Of a stretch of DNA of 64,000 bases, positions 1 through 7,586 are shown piece after piece. This stretch comes from an uncultured Alphaproteobacteria bacterium (GTDB lineage: Bacteria > Pseudomonadota > Alphaproteobacteria > Rhodospirillales > Rhodospirillaceae). The stretch is taken from NCBI GenBank assembly GCA_900079695.1, contig LT599022.1:2486001-2550000 (forward strand). The letters run 5' to 3'. Made by a program: the position numbers and the translations under genes. A model generated the notes under the pieces. That model did no database searches, was not told the DNA's origin, and worked only from the letters and a program-made list of their open reading frames with translations. Position 1 is the stretch's first letter. Each line of letters opens with the position of its first letter.

Positions 1-285
1 ACCGGGTTCGCCCGCCGCATCGAGCGCGCCGCCGAGCGCCTCGACCGCCACGCCGCGCTGCTCGACACCCTCTCCTACCGCCGCGTCCTCGACCGCGGCT
101 TCGTTCTGGTGCGCGACGCCGGCACCGGCAAACCTCTCGGCCGCGCCGCCGAGGTGCCCCCGGGCGCGGCGCTCACGCTCGCCTTCGCCGACGCCGACGT
201 CGCCGCCACCGCCCACGGCGAACCGCCGAAGCGCCCGGGCGGCAAGCCGGGCAAAACCGACCCCCGCCAGGGTTCGCTGCTGTGA
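1..285 (+). CDS. xseA: Exodeoxyribonuclease VII large subunit, C-terminal part (5' end outside window)
   Basis: The window opens inside this gene; frame 1 gives about 94 codons up to a TGA at 283-285. The segment LSYRRVLDRGFVLVRD followed by a small beta-rich stretch and a Pro/Gly/Lys linker ending in QGSLL is typical of the C-terminus of XseA. In this family XseA pairs with XseB to degrade single-stranded DNA into oligonucleotides. The nuclease core lies upstream and cannot be judged. The stop overlaps the GTG start of the next gene (GTGA), suggesting translational coupling. Confidence 0.85.
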   Translation, partial: TGFARRIERAAERLDRHAALLDTLSYRRVLDRGFVLVRDAGTGKPLGRAAEVPPGAALTLAFADADVAATAHGEPPKRPGGKPGKTDPRQGSLL

Positions 286-1136
286 ACGCGCGACGGAACG
301 CCGCGCCGCACCCGACACGAACGGGAGGCGGACCCTTCGCGGTCTTCCTCTTCGCCGTCTTTCTCACCTTTCCGGCCCAGGCGCTTGAAATTCACGGCGA
401 ACCGCAGCAGGGCGGGCTGGTGATGGGGCGGGCGGCGGCCGGAGAGCGGGTGTTTCTCGACGGTGCAGCGGTGCCGGTCGACCGCGAGGGACGGTTCGCC
501 CTGGGATTCGGCCGCGACGCCGGGCCGAAGGCGGAGGTGACGGCGGTGCGGCCGGGCGGCGCGACCGAGAGCCTGACCCTGGAGGTGCGGCCGCGGGAGT
601 GGCAGGTGCAGCGCATCGAAGGCCTGCCGCAGGACAAGGTGACGCCGCCCAAGGCGCTGCTGGAGCGGATCGCCGCCGACAACCGGGCGGTGGCGAAGGC
701 GCGCGAGAGCCGCCGGGCGGTGGCGGAGTTTCTCGGGGGATTCCGTCTGCCGGTCGCGGGGGCGCGGGTCAGCGGGGTGTTCGGTTCGCAGCGGATTCTC
801 AACGGCGAGGCGCGCGCGCCGCACTCGGGTCTCGACCTCGCCGCACCCGAGGGCACGCCGGTGGTCGCGGCGGCGGCGGGGGTGGTGTCGCTGGCGCATC
901 CGGACATGGTCTTCACCGGCAAGACCGTGATGGTGGACCATGGCCTGGGCGTGCAGACGGTCTATGCGCACCTGAGCCGCATCGACGTGACGGTGGGGCA
1001 GCGGGTTGCGGCGGGCGCGCCGCTCGGCCGGGTGGGCGCGACCGGGCGCGCCACCGGCCCGCATCTGCACTGGGGCGCAAGCTGGCTCGACCGCCGCCTC
1101 GACCCGGAAGCGCTGCTGGCGCTGCCGCAACCCTGA
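282..1136 (+). CDS. M23 family (LytM-type) metallopeptidase, secreted
   Basis: A 284-residue protein with an N-terminal hydrophobic segment (about residues 19-34, ending AQA) that looks like a signal peptide. A beta-rich middle region precedes a C-terminal M23 domain at about residues 160-275. The zinc-site motifs are visible as HSGLDLA (H-x3-D) and the late HLH (PHLHWGAS). Family members cut peptidoglycan cross-bridges or, when degenerate, activate amidases; here the ligands are intact, so endopeptidase activity is plausible. The start is GTG, overlapping the xseA stop by four bases. No strong Shine-Dalgarno sequence was needed to place it because of that coupling. Confidence 0.85.
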   Translation: MNARRNAAPHPTRTGGGPFAVFLFAVFLTFPAQALEIHGEPQQGGLVMGRAAAGERVFLDGAAVPVDREGRFALGFGRDAGPKAEVTAVRPGGATESLTLEVRPREWQVQRIEGLPQDKVTPPKALLERIAADNRAVAKARESRRAVAEFLGGFRLPVAGARVSGVFGSQRILNGEARAPHSGLDLAAPEGTPVVAAAAGVVSLAHPDMVFTGKTVMVDHGLGVQTVYAHLSRIDVTVGQRVAAGAPLGRVGATGRATGPHLHWGASWLDRRLDPEALLALPQP

Positions 1137-1288
1137 CGCGAACTCCGCCCGAACCCGGGCCTCTCTCATACTTCCGATGAAATCTGCATTGCCGAGTCGC
1201 GCTTGGCTTGGCGGCGCGGGCGGAAGCGAGTACCCTCCTCTCTCGTTGGGTGGGAGCGGCGACGGCCGAACGCGGGTGTCTGTGTCCT

Positions 1289-2290
1289 ATGGTTGCGTTT
1301 CGTCCTCGGGGGATAATCGCCGCAATAGTGGCGGCCTGGTGTCTGACGGCGGCTGCGCCGGCGCAGGCCGCCGAGCCGCGCGCCGTCGCATTGTGGATTC
1401 CCGGCAACCCCGACGGCCTGATGACGCGCCAGATGACCTTCTTCACCAAGCGCGTGGAGGAACGGCTGCCGCACCGCTTCGCGTTCCAGCCGCAGACCGG
1501 CGCCGCCTGCCCGACGGAAGCGGAACTTCTGACGCAGATCCGCGACGGCCGGATCGAGATGGCGGTGATGGGGGACGCGCTGATCGACGAGGTGCCGCGG
1601 CTGTCGCTGTTCCGCCTGCCGTGGCTGTTCGCCGACCGCAACCACGTGCAGCGCGCCCTGTACGCCGGGCTCGAGGACGAAATCCGCACCCATGTGGAGC
1701 AGACCCTGCCGGTGATCGTGGTGGGGATCTACGAGAACGCCTTCCGCCAGATCCGCGCCGAGCGGCCGATCGCCCTGCCCGAGGATCTGGCGCAGCGCAA
1801 GATTCTCGTCAACGAGGGGCGCAAGCTGCGCGACCTGTGGCGGTCGCTGGGCGCGGTGCCGCAGAAGTATCCGCCCGCCGACGCCGCCGAGGCGCTGGAG
1901 CGGGGCATCGTCGATTCGTTCGACGGCCACCTCGACACCCTGTTGCGACTGCCGATCGGCGAGAAGGCACCGGTGATCACCCTCACCCGCCACGTCTACG
2001 AGCCGACCTTCCTGCTCGCCTCGAAGCACTTCTGGGAGAGCCTCTCCAACACCGAACGCGCCGCGATCACCGAAATCGGCATCGATTTCTCCGACACCGC
2101 GGCGCAGCTTGCGGGCACCTATCGCGACACCCTCACCAAACGGCTGCCGCGCAAGCTGCGGCTGGTGGCGATGTCGCCGCATCCGTTCGCGGCGATCACC
2201 GCGCAACATCGCGCCGCCTACGAACGCACCTACGGCTCCGACTGGCTGGAACTGGTGGACGCCGGCGCCGAGGGCGATCCGGCGCGCTGA
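1289..2290 (+). CDS. Orphan TRAP transporter substrate-binding protein (DctP family)
   Basis: The start was placed at the ATG that puts a clean signal peptide first (VAFRPRGIIAAIVAAW, cleavage near AQA); an upstream in-frame ATG at 1208 would add 27 residues with no signal character. This gives 333 residues with DctP-type features: GDALIDEVPRLSLFRLPWLF, RPIALPEDL, and the EALERGIVDSFDGH segment. DctP proteins bind a ligand in the periplasm and pass it to DctQ/DctM membrane subunits, but no DctQ or DctM gene is next to it. The position that is usually the carboxylate-binding Arg in K-I-R-V reads KILV here, so the ligand may not be an ordinary organic acid. Family assignment is good; ligand unknown. 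Confidence 0.8.
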   Translation: MVAFRPRGIIAAIVAAWCLTAAAPAQAAEPRAVALWIPGNPDGLMTRQMTFFTKRVEERLPHRFAFQPQTGAACPTEAELLTQIRDGRIEMAVMGDALIDEVPRLSLFRLPWLFADRNHVQRALYAGLEDEIRTHVEQTLPVIVVGIYENAFRQIRAERPIALPEDLAQRKILVNEGRKLRDLWRSLGAVPQKYPPADAAEALERGIVDSFDGHLDTLLRLPIGEKAPVITLTRHVYEPTFLLASKHFWESLSNTERAAITEIGIDFSDTAAQLAGTYRDTLTKRLPRKLRLVAMSPHPFAAITAQHRAAYERTYGSDWLELVDAGAEGDPAR

Positions 2291-2367
2291 ACCGCGCCGA
2301 AAGATTGCGTGAAACCGGGGCGCGGCCCAAGTCGTTCTCCTCGATCGCACGAGCAGGAGATCTCCCG

Positions 2368-2754
2368 ATGTCGCACATCCGCTTCGCCCTCGCGCTGGTC
2401 GCGGCGCTGGCCGCCGCGCCGGCCCTCGCCCTCGACGCGCCCGAAGGGATTTTCGTCAACCCGACCGAAAAGGGCGAGGTGTTGGCCAATGCCGAGCGGA
2501 TGACGCTCTACACCTTCCTCGAAGACCCGCAGAACCAGTCGGTCTGCATCGGCGGCTGCGCCGAAAGCTGGCCGCCCGCGCTCGCGCCCGAGGATGCGCG
2601 GCCGGTGGGCGAATTCAGCCTGGTCAAGCGGGAAGACGGAGCGCGGCAGTGGGCCTACCGGGGCAAGCCGCTCTACGCCTGGGTGCAGGACAGGAACCCG
2701 GGCGACACCAGCGGCGACGGAGTCGGCGGCAAGTGGACCGTCGCGAAGCCTTAG
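2368..2754 (+). CDS. Small secreted protein, COG4315-type repeat domain
   Basis: 128 residues with a signal peptide (about residues 1-22, ending ALALD). The start is supported by AGGAGA at 2355-2360, seven bases before the ATG. Two short repeats carry the family pattern: TLYTFLEDP with a CIGGC pair and ESWPPAL, then KPLYAWVQDRNPGDTSGDG and a terminal GKWTV. Proteins of this group (often annotated as secreted repeat of unknown function) are periplasmic or surface-bound, and their biochemical role is not established. It follows the DctP-like gene by 77 bases on the same strand and may be cotranscribed. Confidence 0.75.
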   Translation: MSHIRFALALVAALAAAPALALDAPEGIFVNPTEKGEVLANAERMTLYTFLEDPQNQSVCIGGCAESWPPALAPEDARPVGEFSLVKREDGARQWAYRGKPLYAWVQDRNPGDTSGDGVGGKWTVAKP

Positions 2755-2758
2755 GCGC

Positions 2759-3088
2759 TCACGGCGCCTCGGGGCTCCAGCCTTCCGGTGCCTCGATCTC
2801 GACCACCCAGAGGTCTTCGTCGTAGCGGCACTGGCGCGCGACGAAGGCGTCGGCCTCCGCCTCCGCCACCGGGAGATCGCCGGTCATCGGCAGCCAGCGC
2901 CGCGCGCCGTCGTCGGCGAACGCGGTCTGGAACACCGTGCAGCGGAACCCGGGCCCGACGTGCTTGACCAGCACCGCGCCCGACTGCGCGTCGCCCCTGC
3001 GGGTGACGTAGGCGGCGCGCGCCGCCGCCTGCGCATGGCGGAGCAGCGCCTGAACCAGCAGTTCGGCCTTGAGACGCGGTTCCAGCAT
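2759..3088 (-). CDS. DUF1491 family protein
   Basis: 109 residues. The sequence RLKAELLVQALLRHAQ, RRGDAQSGAVLVKH and the acidic C-terminal part DLWVVEIEAPEG match the alphaproteobacterial DUF1491 family, whose function is unknown. It lies seven bases after the cbiG-cobJ stop and on the same strand, so it is probably the last gene of the cobalamin operon, but nothing in the sequence ties it to B12. It ends four bases from the convergent small secreted protein gene. Confidence 0.75.
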   Translation of the reverse strand: MLEPRLKAELLVQALLRHAQAAARAAYVTRRGDAQSGAVLVKHVGPGFRCTVFQTAFADDGARRWLPMTGDLPVAEAEADAFVARQCRYDEDLWVVEIEAPEGWSPEAP

Positions 3089-3095
3089 CGTGCCC

Positions 3096-4922
3096 TTAGT
3101 CCTTGAGGAACGAGAGCTTCTTCGCGTAGCCGCGCGGCGAGTAGACCCAGGTGCGGCCGGCGAGATCGAACGCGCGGGTGGTCGAGTTGCCGATCGTCAC
3201 CATCGACAGCATGTCGGCGTGGTCGGGGGTGAGTTCGTCCAGCGTGATCACCTGCACGCTTTGATCCTCGCGCCCGACGTTGCGGGCGATCACCACCGGC
3301 GTGGTGCCGGGGCGGCCGGTGAGGAGGATTTCGCGCGCGCGCTCGATCTGAGTGCGGCGGCGGCGCGACACCGGATTGTAGAGCGCGACGATGAAATCGC
3401 CGAGCGCCGCGGCCTTGAGGCGGGCCTCGATGGTTTCCCACGGCGTCAACAGGTCGGAGAGCGAGATCAGGCAGAAGTCGTGCCCCATCGGCGCGCCCGC
3501 GAGCGAGGCCGCGCCCTGCGCCGCGGTGATGCCGGGCACGATCCGCACCTCGATGCGCTTCCAGTCCGGGCGGTGGTCGGCCTTGTCGAGCATTTCCAGG
3601 GTGAGCGAGGCGAGGGCGTAGATGCCCGGATCGCCCGAGCACACCAGCGCGACGTTGCGACCTTCGGCGGCAAGGTCGAGGGCCTTGGTGACGCGCACCT
3701 CCTCGCGGGTCATGCCGGAGACGTGCTGCGGCTTGCCCTCGATCAGGTCGGCGACGAGGTTGAGGTAGCGCTTGTAGCCCACCACCGCGTCGGCGCGGCG
3801 GATCGCCTGGGTGGCGTCGGGCGAGCGCCATGCCGCCGAGCCCGGGCCGACGCCCACCACGGTGAGGCTGCCGCGCGCCTGACCGGCGCGGGCGGGATCG
3901 ACGTTGGCGGCGGCGCGGGCGACCGCGCAGGTGGCGTTGACCGACTTGGTCTTGGTCACCGCGAGCGCCGCGCCCTCGCCCGCGACGGCGAGCGCAGCAC
4001 CTTCGGCGACGCCGTAGCAGCCGACCGCGGCGAACGCATGCTCGGATTTCTCCGACAGACGGTCGGCGAAGACGTTGAGCGCGTCGGCGGAGAAGAACCG
4101 CACCGGCACGCCGAAATGCTGCGCCGCGGCGTGCAGCGCCGGTTCGTCCATCTTCGCGTCGATCGACGCCAGGCAGGCGACCGCGCCGGGCGCGAGACCG
4201 GCGTTCGCGAGGGTGGTTTCCACCAGTCCGATCACCTCCTCGGCTCCGGTGTCGCGGTTGCAGCCGATACCGACGGCGAGCACCGGCGGATGCATCACCA
4301 GCGTCGCGTCGTCGCCCGCGACCGCCTTGTCGGTGACGCGGATCGTCGCCGGGGCGGCCTCGGCGAAGCTTGCGCCGCAACCGGCGAGCCAGCGGGCGTC
4401 GCCCGCCTCCACCGCCAGCGCCACCGGCTCGCCCGCGAGCATCCGGCCGACCACGTCCTTGGCGGCGGCGGGATTGGCGACGCGCCAGCCGCGCGGCGGC
4501 TCGTCGAGCGCGATGTCGAAGCGCACGTCGCCCGCGGTGGTCACGCCCGCCGCGCCGTTCAGCAGTTCGGAAATCGTTCGCGCCAGACGGTTGGCGCCGT
4601 GGTGCCCGCCCAGCAGCGGCACCGCCACCGAGCCGTCCTGCGCCACCGCCAGCACCGGCGGCTCGCTCCACTTGTCGGCGACGCAGGGCGCGAGCGCGCG
4701 CACCAGGATTCCGGCGGCGCAGACGCCGACGATGCCGATGCCGTCGCCGAACAGGCGGCGCAGGTGCGCGCCCGCGTCGGCGAAGGTTTCGTCGCAGGCG
4801 GAGACGCGACGGTCGAAACCGTGGATCGACGCCTGCGGCAACGCGTCACGGAGCTTTCTCGCCACCTCCAGTCCGCTTTCGGAGAAGACGACGATGGCGA
4901 GGGGCTGGGCGGCATGGGTCAT
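3096..4922 (-). CDS. cobJ: CbiG-CobJ fusion: cobalt-precorrin-5A hydrolase / precorrin-3B C17-methyltransferase
   Basis: 608 residues combining two cobalamin enzymes. Residues about 1-135 resemble the CbiG N-terminal domain (GVCAAGILVRALAP, VPLLGGHHGANRLAR). Residues about 220-340 resemble the CbiG C-terminal/CobE domain (AVGIGCNRDTGAEE, SIDAKMDEPAL). Residues from about 353 form a SAM-dependent tetrapyrrole methylase of CobJ/CbiH type (VVGVGPGSAAWRSPDA, CSGDPGIYALA, VPGITAAQGAASLAGAPMGHDF). The CbiH activity contracts the ring by methylating C17; CbiG then opens the lactone and releases the C20 fragment, so the fusion joins consecutive steps. The ATG at 4922 sits eight bases after cobI, in the operon cbiX-cobH-cobL-cobI-cobJ. 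Confidence 0.92.
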   Translation of the reverse strand: MTHAAQPLAIVVFSESGLEVARKLRDALPQASIHGFDRRVSACDETFADAGAHLRRLFGDGIGIVGVCAAGILVRALAPCVADKWSEPPVLAVAQDGSVAVPLLGGHHGANRLARTISELLNGAAGVTTAGDVRFDIALDEPPRGWRVANPAAAKDVVGRMLAGEPVALAVEAGDARWLAGCGASFAEAAPATIRVTDKAVAGDDATLVMHPPVLAVGIGCNRDTGAEEVIGLVETTLANAGLAPGAVACLASIDAKMDEPALHAAAQHFGVPVRFFSADALNVFADRLSEKSEHAFAAVGCYGVAEGAALAVAGEGAALAVTKTKSVNATCAVARAAANVDPARAGQARGSLTVVGVGPGSAAWRSPDATQAIRRADAVVGYKRYLNLVADLIEGKPQHVSGMTREEVRVTKALDLAAEGRNVALVCSGDPGIYALASLTLEMLDKADHRPDWKRIEVRIVPGITAAQGAASLAGAPMGHDFCLISLSDLLTPWETIEARLKAAALGDFIVALYNPVSRRRRTQIERAREILLTGRPGTTPVVIARNVGREDQSVQVITLDELTPDHADMLSMVTIGNSTTRAFDLAGRTWVYSPRGYAKKLSFLKD

Positions 4923-4930
4923 GGGAACAT

Positions 4931-5626
4931 TCAGTCCGTATCGCGGAAAACCAGGATCACCGAGAAATAGGGCGCGGCGTCTCCGGCGAGGCGGGCGAGC
5001 GGCACGACCCGCTGGCCCGGGTTGAGGGCGCGCTCGACGTAGGTCGCGCCGCCGGTGCAGCCGAGCTTGTCGATCACCCGGCGGATCTTCGGCAGGTGGC
5101 GGCCGACCTTCATGATCACCGCCGCCGAGGTCTGGGCGAGCTCGCGCTCCAGCACCTCCTCGGGAAGCGTGCCGGGCAGCACCGTGAGGATGTCCTCGCG
5201 GCCGCACAGCGGCAGTCCCGCGGCGGCGGCGCACGCGGTGATCGACGACACCCCGGGCACCACCTCGACCTCGTAGCGGTCGGCGAGGCGGTCGTAGAGA
5301 TACATGAAGCTGCCGAACAGGAAGGGGTCGCCCTCGCACAGCAGGGCGACGTCGCGCCCGGCGTCGAGGTGGGCGGCGACGATCTCGGCATGCGCGTCGT
5401 ATCTCGCCTGGGCGACCGCGGTGTCGATCGCCATCGGCGTGTCGAGCGGCACCAGGGTGGCCGTGGCGGGAATGTAGGCCGCCGCGATCTCGCGAGCGAA
5501 GCTGCCGCCCTTCTGGCTTTCGGGATACGCGACCACCGGCACCGTGCCGAGCAGCCGCACCGCCTTCATCGTCACCAACTCCGGGTCGCCAGGGCCGAGG
5601 CCGAGGCCGTACACTTTTCCGGTCAC
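4931..5626 (-). CDS. cobI: Precorrin-2 / cobalt-factor II C20-methyltransferase
   Basis: 231 residues, the usual length for CobI/CbiL. It is a tetrapyrrole methylase: VYGLGLGPGDPELVTMKAVR at the N-terminus, the LLCEGDPFLFGSFMYLYDRL segment, and VVPGVSSITACAAAAGLPL. It transfers a methyl group from SAM to C20 of the tetrapyrrole. Because CbiX and CbiD occur in the same window, the substrate is more likely cobalt-factor II (CbiL-type) than metal-free precorrin-2, but sequence alone does not settle that. The start is GTG overlapping the cobL stop (GTGA). Confidence 0.92.
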   Translation of the reverse strand: MTGKVYGLGLGPGDPELVTMKAVRLLGTVPVVAYPESQKGGSFAREIAAAYIPATATLVPLDTPMAIDTAVAQARYDAHAEIVAAHLDAGRDVALLCEGDPFLFGSFMYLYDRLADRYEVEVVPGVSSITACAAAAGLPLCGREDILTVLPGTLPEEVLERELAQTSAAVIMKVGRHLPKIRRVIDKLGCTGGATYVERALNPGQRVVPLARLAGDAAPYFSVILVFRDTD

Positions 5627-6843
5627 GCTTTCACTCCGGCATACTGGATCACCGGCGCCATCGGTTCGAACTTCGTCATCGCGCCGACCGGGGCATTACG
5701 CGCAATCGCAAGCTGTGTCAACGTGCCGCCGCGGCGTTTCTGGAACGCGATCAGCTGCGCGACGGATTCGAGGGCGACGACGTTGACCACCATGCGGCCC
5801 CCCGGCGGCAGGCGGTCCCAGCAGATTTCCAGGGTTTCGCCGGAGGTGAGGCCGCCGCCGACGAAGATCACGTCGGGCTCGCCGGGAATTTCGTCGAGAA
5901 CCTCGGGAACCGTGCCTTCGACGATCTCGACCGACGGCGCGCCGAGGCGGTTGGCGTTGACCCGCAGCACCTCGGCGCGGTGGTGGTCGCGCTCGATCGC
6001 GACGGCCCGGCCGCTGGGGTTGGCGCGCAGCCATTCCACCGAAATCGAGCCGTTGCCCGCGCCCACGTCCCACAGGGTTTCGCCCGGGCGGGGCGCGAGG
6101 GTGGAGAGGGTCACCGCGCGGATCTCGCGCTTGGTGAGCAGGCCGTCGTGGATGAAGGCGTCGTCCGGCAGGCCGGGGGTGACGCCGTAGATGCGCGCGT
6201 CCGCATCGGCCATCACCTCGACCGCGATGGTGTTGAGGGGGTCGATGCCGACCCGCCCCCAGGTGGCGGCGATGCCGTCGACGCGGCGCTCGCGCGCGCC
6301 GCCCATCGCCTCGAACACGCTCATCCGGCTGGGGCCGAAGCCGCGCTCGGCAAGGAACGCGGCGATCCCCGCCGGAGTTTCGCCGTCGCGCGACAACACC
6401 ACCAGGCGGCGGCCGGGGAACAGGTGGCGGGCGATCGATTCGAGCGGCAGGGCATGGGCGGACACCGCCACCGCCTCCTGCATCGACCAGCCCATCCGCG
6501 AGCAGGCGAGCGAGAACGCCGAGGGGGCGGGATAGGTGAGGATTTCCCGCGGGTCGAAATGGCGGGCGAGGGTGGCGCCGACGCCGAACCACATCGGGTT
6601 GCCCGAGGCGAGCACGACGACGCGCGCGCCGCGCGCCGCGGCGATCGCGTCGAGGGTGCCGTCGAGCCCGGCCCAGACGATCCGCTGCGCCGCGCCCGGC
6701 GGCACCATGTCGAGCAGGCGGCGGGCGCCCACCAGCCATTCGGCGGCGTCGAGGGCGGCGCGGGCGGCGATCGACAGGCCGTCGAGGCCGTCCTCGCCGA
6801 GGCCGATCACGGTCAGCCAGGGAGTCGGCGCCGCCGCGGTCAT
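5623..6843 (-). CDS. cobL: Precorrin-6Y C5,15-methyltransferase (decarboxylating), CbiE-CbiT fusion
   Basis: 406 residues. Residues about 1-200 are a CbiE-type tetrapyrrole methylase (VIGLGEDGLDGLS, VVLASGNPMWFGVGATLA, YPAPSAFSLACSRMGW). Residues about 215-406 are a CbiT-type Rossmann methylase, with the SAM loop LWDVGAGNGSISVEWLR and VIFVGGGLTSGE. The fused enzyme methylates C5 and C15 and decarboxylates the C12 acetate. The CobL fusion is found in both aerobic and anaerobic routes. The ATG overlaps the cobH stop by four bases and its own stop overlaps the cobI GTG, so the three genes are tightly coupled. Confidence 0.93.
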   Translation of the reverse strand: MTAAAPTPWLTVIGLGEDGLDGLSIAARAALDAAEWLVGARRLLDMVPPGAAQRIVWAGLDGTLDAIAAARGARVVVLASGNPMWFGVGATLARHFDPREILTYPAPSAFSLACSRMGWSMQEAVAVSAHALPLESIARHLFPGRRLVVLSRDGETPAGIAAFLAERGFGPSRMSVFEAMGGARERRVDGIAATWGRVGIDPLNTIAVEVMADADARIYGVTPGLPDDAFIHDGLLTKREIRAVTLSTLAPRPGETLWDVGAGNGSISVEWLRANPSGRAVAIERDHHRAEVLRVNANRLGAPSVEIVEGTVPEVLDEIPGEPDVIFVGGGLTSGETLEICWDRLPPGGRMVVNVVALESVAQLIAFQKRRGGTLTQLAIARNAPVGAMTKFEPMAPVIQYAGVKA

Positions 6844-7487
6844 TTCGCGCCGCGCTCCGCCTTGGCGGCGATCGCGAGCGCGTTGAGCGCGGCGACCGCC
6901 AGCGGGCTGCCGCCGCGGCGGCCGCGCACGGTGATGTAGGGAACGCCGCAGGAATGGGCGATCAGCGCATCCTTGGATTCCGCCGCGCCGACGAAGCCCA
7001 CCGGCATGCCGATGATCAGCGCCGGCTTCGGCCCGCCTTCGGACATCACTTCGAGAAGCCGGAACAGCGCGGTGGGCGCGTTGCCGATCGCGACGATCGA
7101 TCCGGCGAGGCGATCGCCCCAGAGGTCGACGGCGGCGGCGGCGCGAGTGGTGGCGAGGCGCTTCGCCGCCTCGGCGATGTCCGGATGGCGGATCAGGGTG
7201 ACGATCTCGGCGCCCTCGACGAGGTGGGGGCGGTGAATGCCGTGTCCGACCATTTCGACGTCGGTGAAGATCGTCGCGCCGGCGTTGATCGCCGCCTTGG
7301 CCGCGCCCGCGGCGTCGGCCGAGAACGCGACGTCCCGCGCGAGGCCGGTGTCGCCCGCCGCATGGACCATCCGCACCACCGTCGATTTCAGGTCCGCCGG
7401 CACCTGGGAGAGGTCGCTTTCCGCCTCGATGATTTCGAACGATCGACGGTAGATCTCATCCGGATCGGTGATGAAATCGAACTTCAT
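6840..7487 (-). CDS. cobH: Precorrin-8X methylmutase
   Basis: 215 residues, matching CobH/CbiC length. The catalytic histidine region is visible in RMVHAAGDTGLARDVAFS; TDVEMVGHG, GNAPTALFRLLE and GMPVGFVGAAESKDALI are also family features. The enzyme moves the C11 methyl group to C12 to give (cobalt-)hydrogenobyrinic acid. The ATG at 7487 was chosen over an upstream in-frame start at 7577 because it has a purine-rich GGGGGGAGA site just upstream and the extra residues do not belong to the family. It is second in the minus-strand operon, after cbiX. Confidence 0.93.
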   Translation of the reverse strand: MKFDFITDPDEIYRRSFEIIEAESDLSQVPADLKSTVVRMVHAAGDTGLARDVAFSADAAGAAKAAINAGATIFTDVEMVGHGIHRPHLVEGAEIVTLIRHPDIAEAAKRLATTRAAAAVDLWGDRLAGSIVAIGNAPTALFRLLEVMSEGGPKPALIIGMPVGFVGAAESKDALIAHSCGVPYITVRGRRGGSPLAVAALNALAIAAKAERGAK

Positions 7488-7544
7488 GCGGTGTCTCCCC
7501 CCGTACTCAGGCAACCGACGAATCGGGCAATCAGGCAAAGTTTG

Positions 7545-7569
7545 GCCGGGCCCGCGAAGCGGACCCGGC
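7545..7569 (-). terminator. Hairpin between cbiX and cobH (weak terminator or attenuator)
   Basis: An 11-bp inverted repeat with one mismatch (GCCGGG-C-CCGC against GCGG-A-CCCGGC) and a three-base loop lies just after the cbiX stop. On the minus strand it is followed by CAAACTTTGCC rather than a T-run, so it is at best a leaky terminator. It could lower expression of the ring genes relative to cbiX. Confidence 0.4.
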
Positions 7570-7586
7570 ATGGTCATCGTCGTCGA

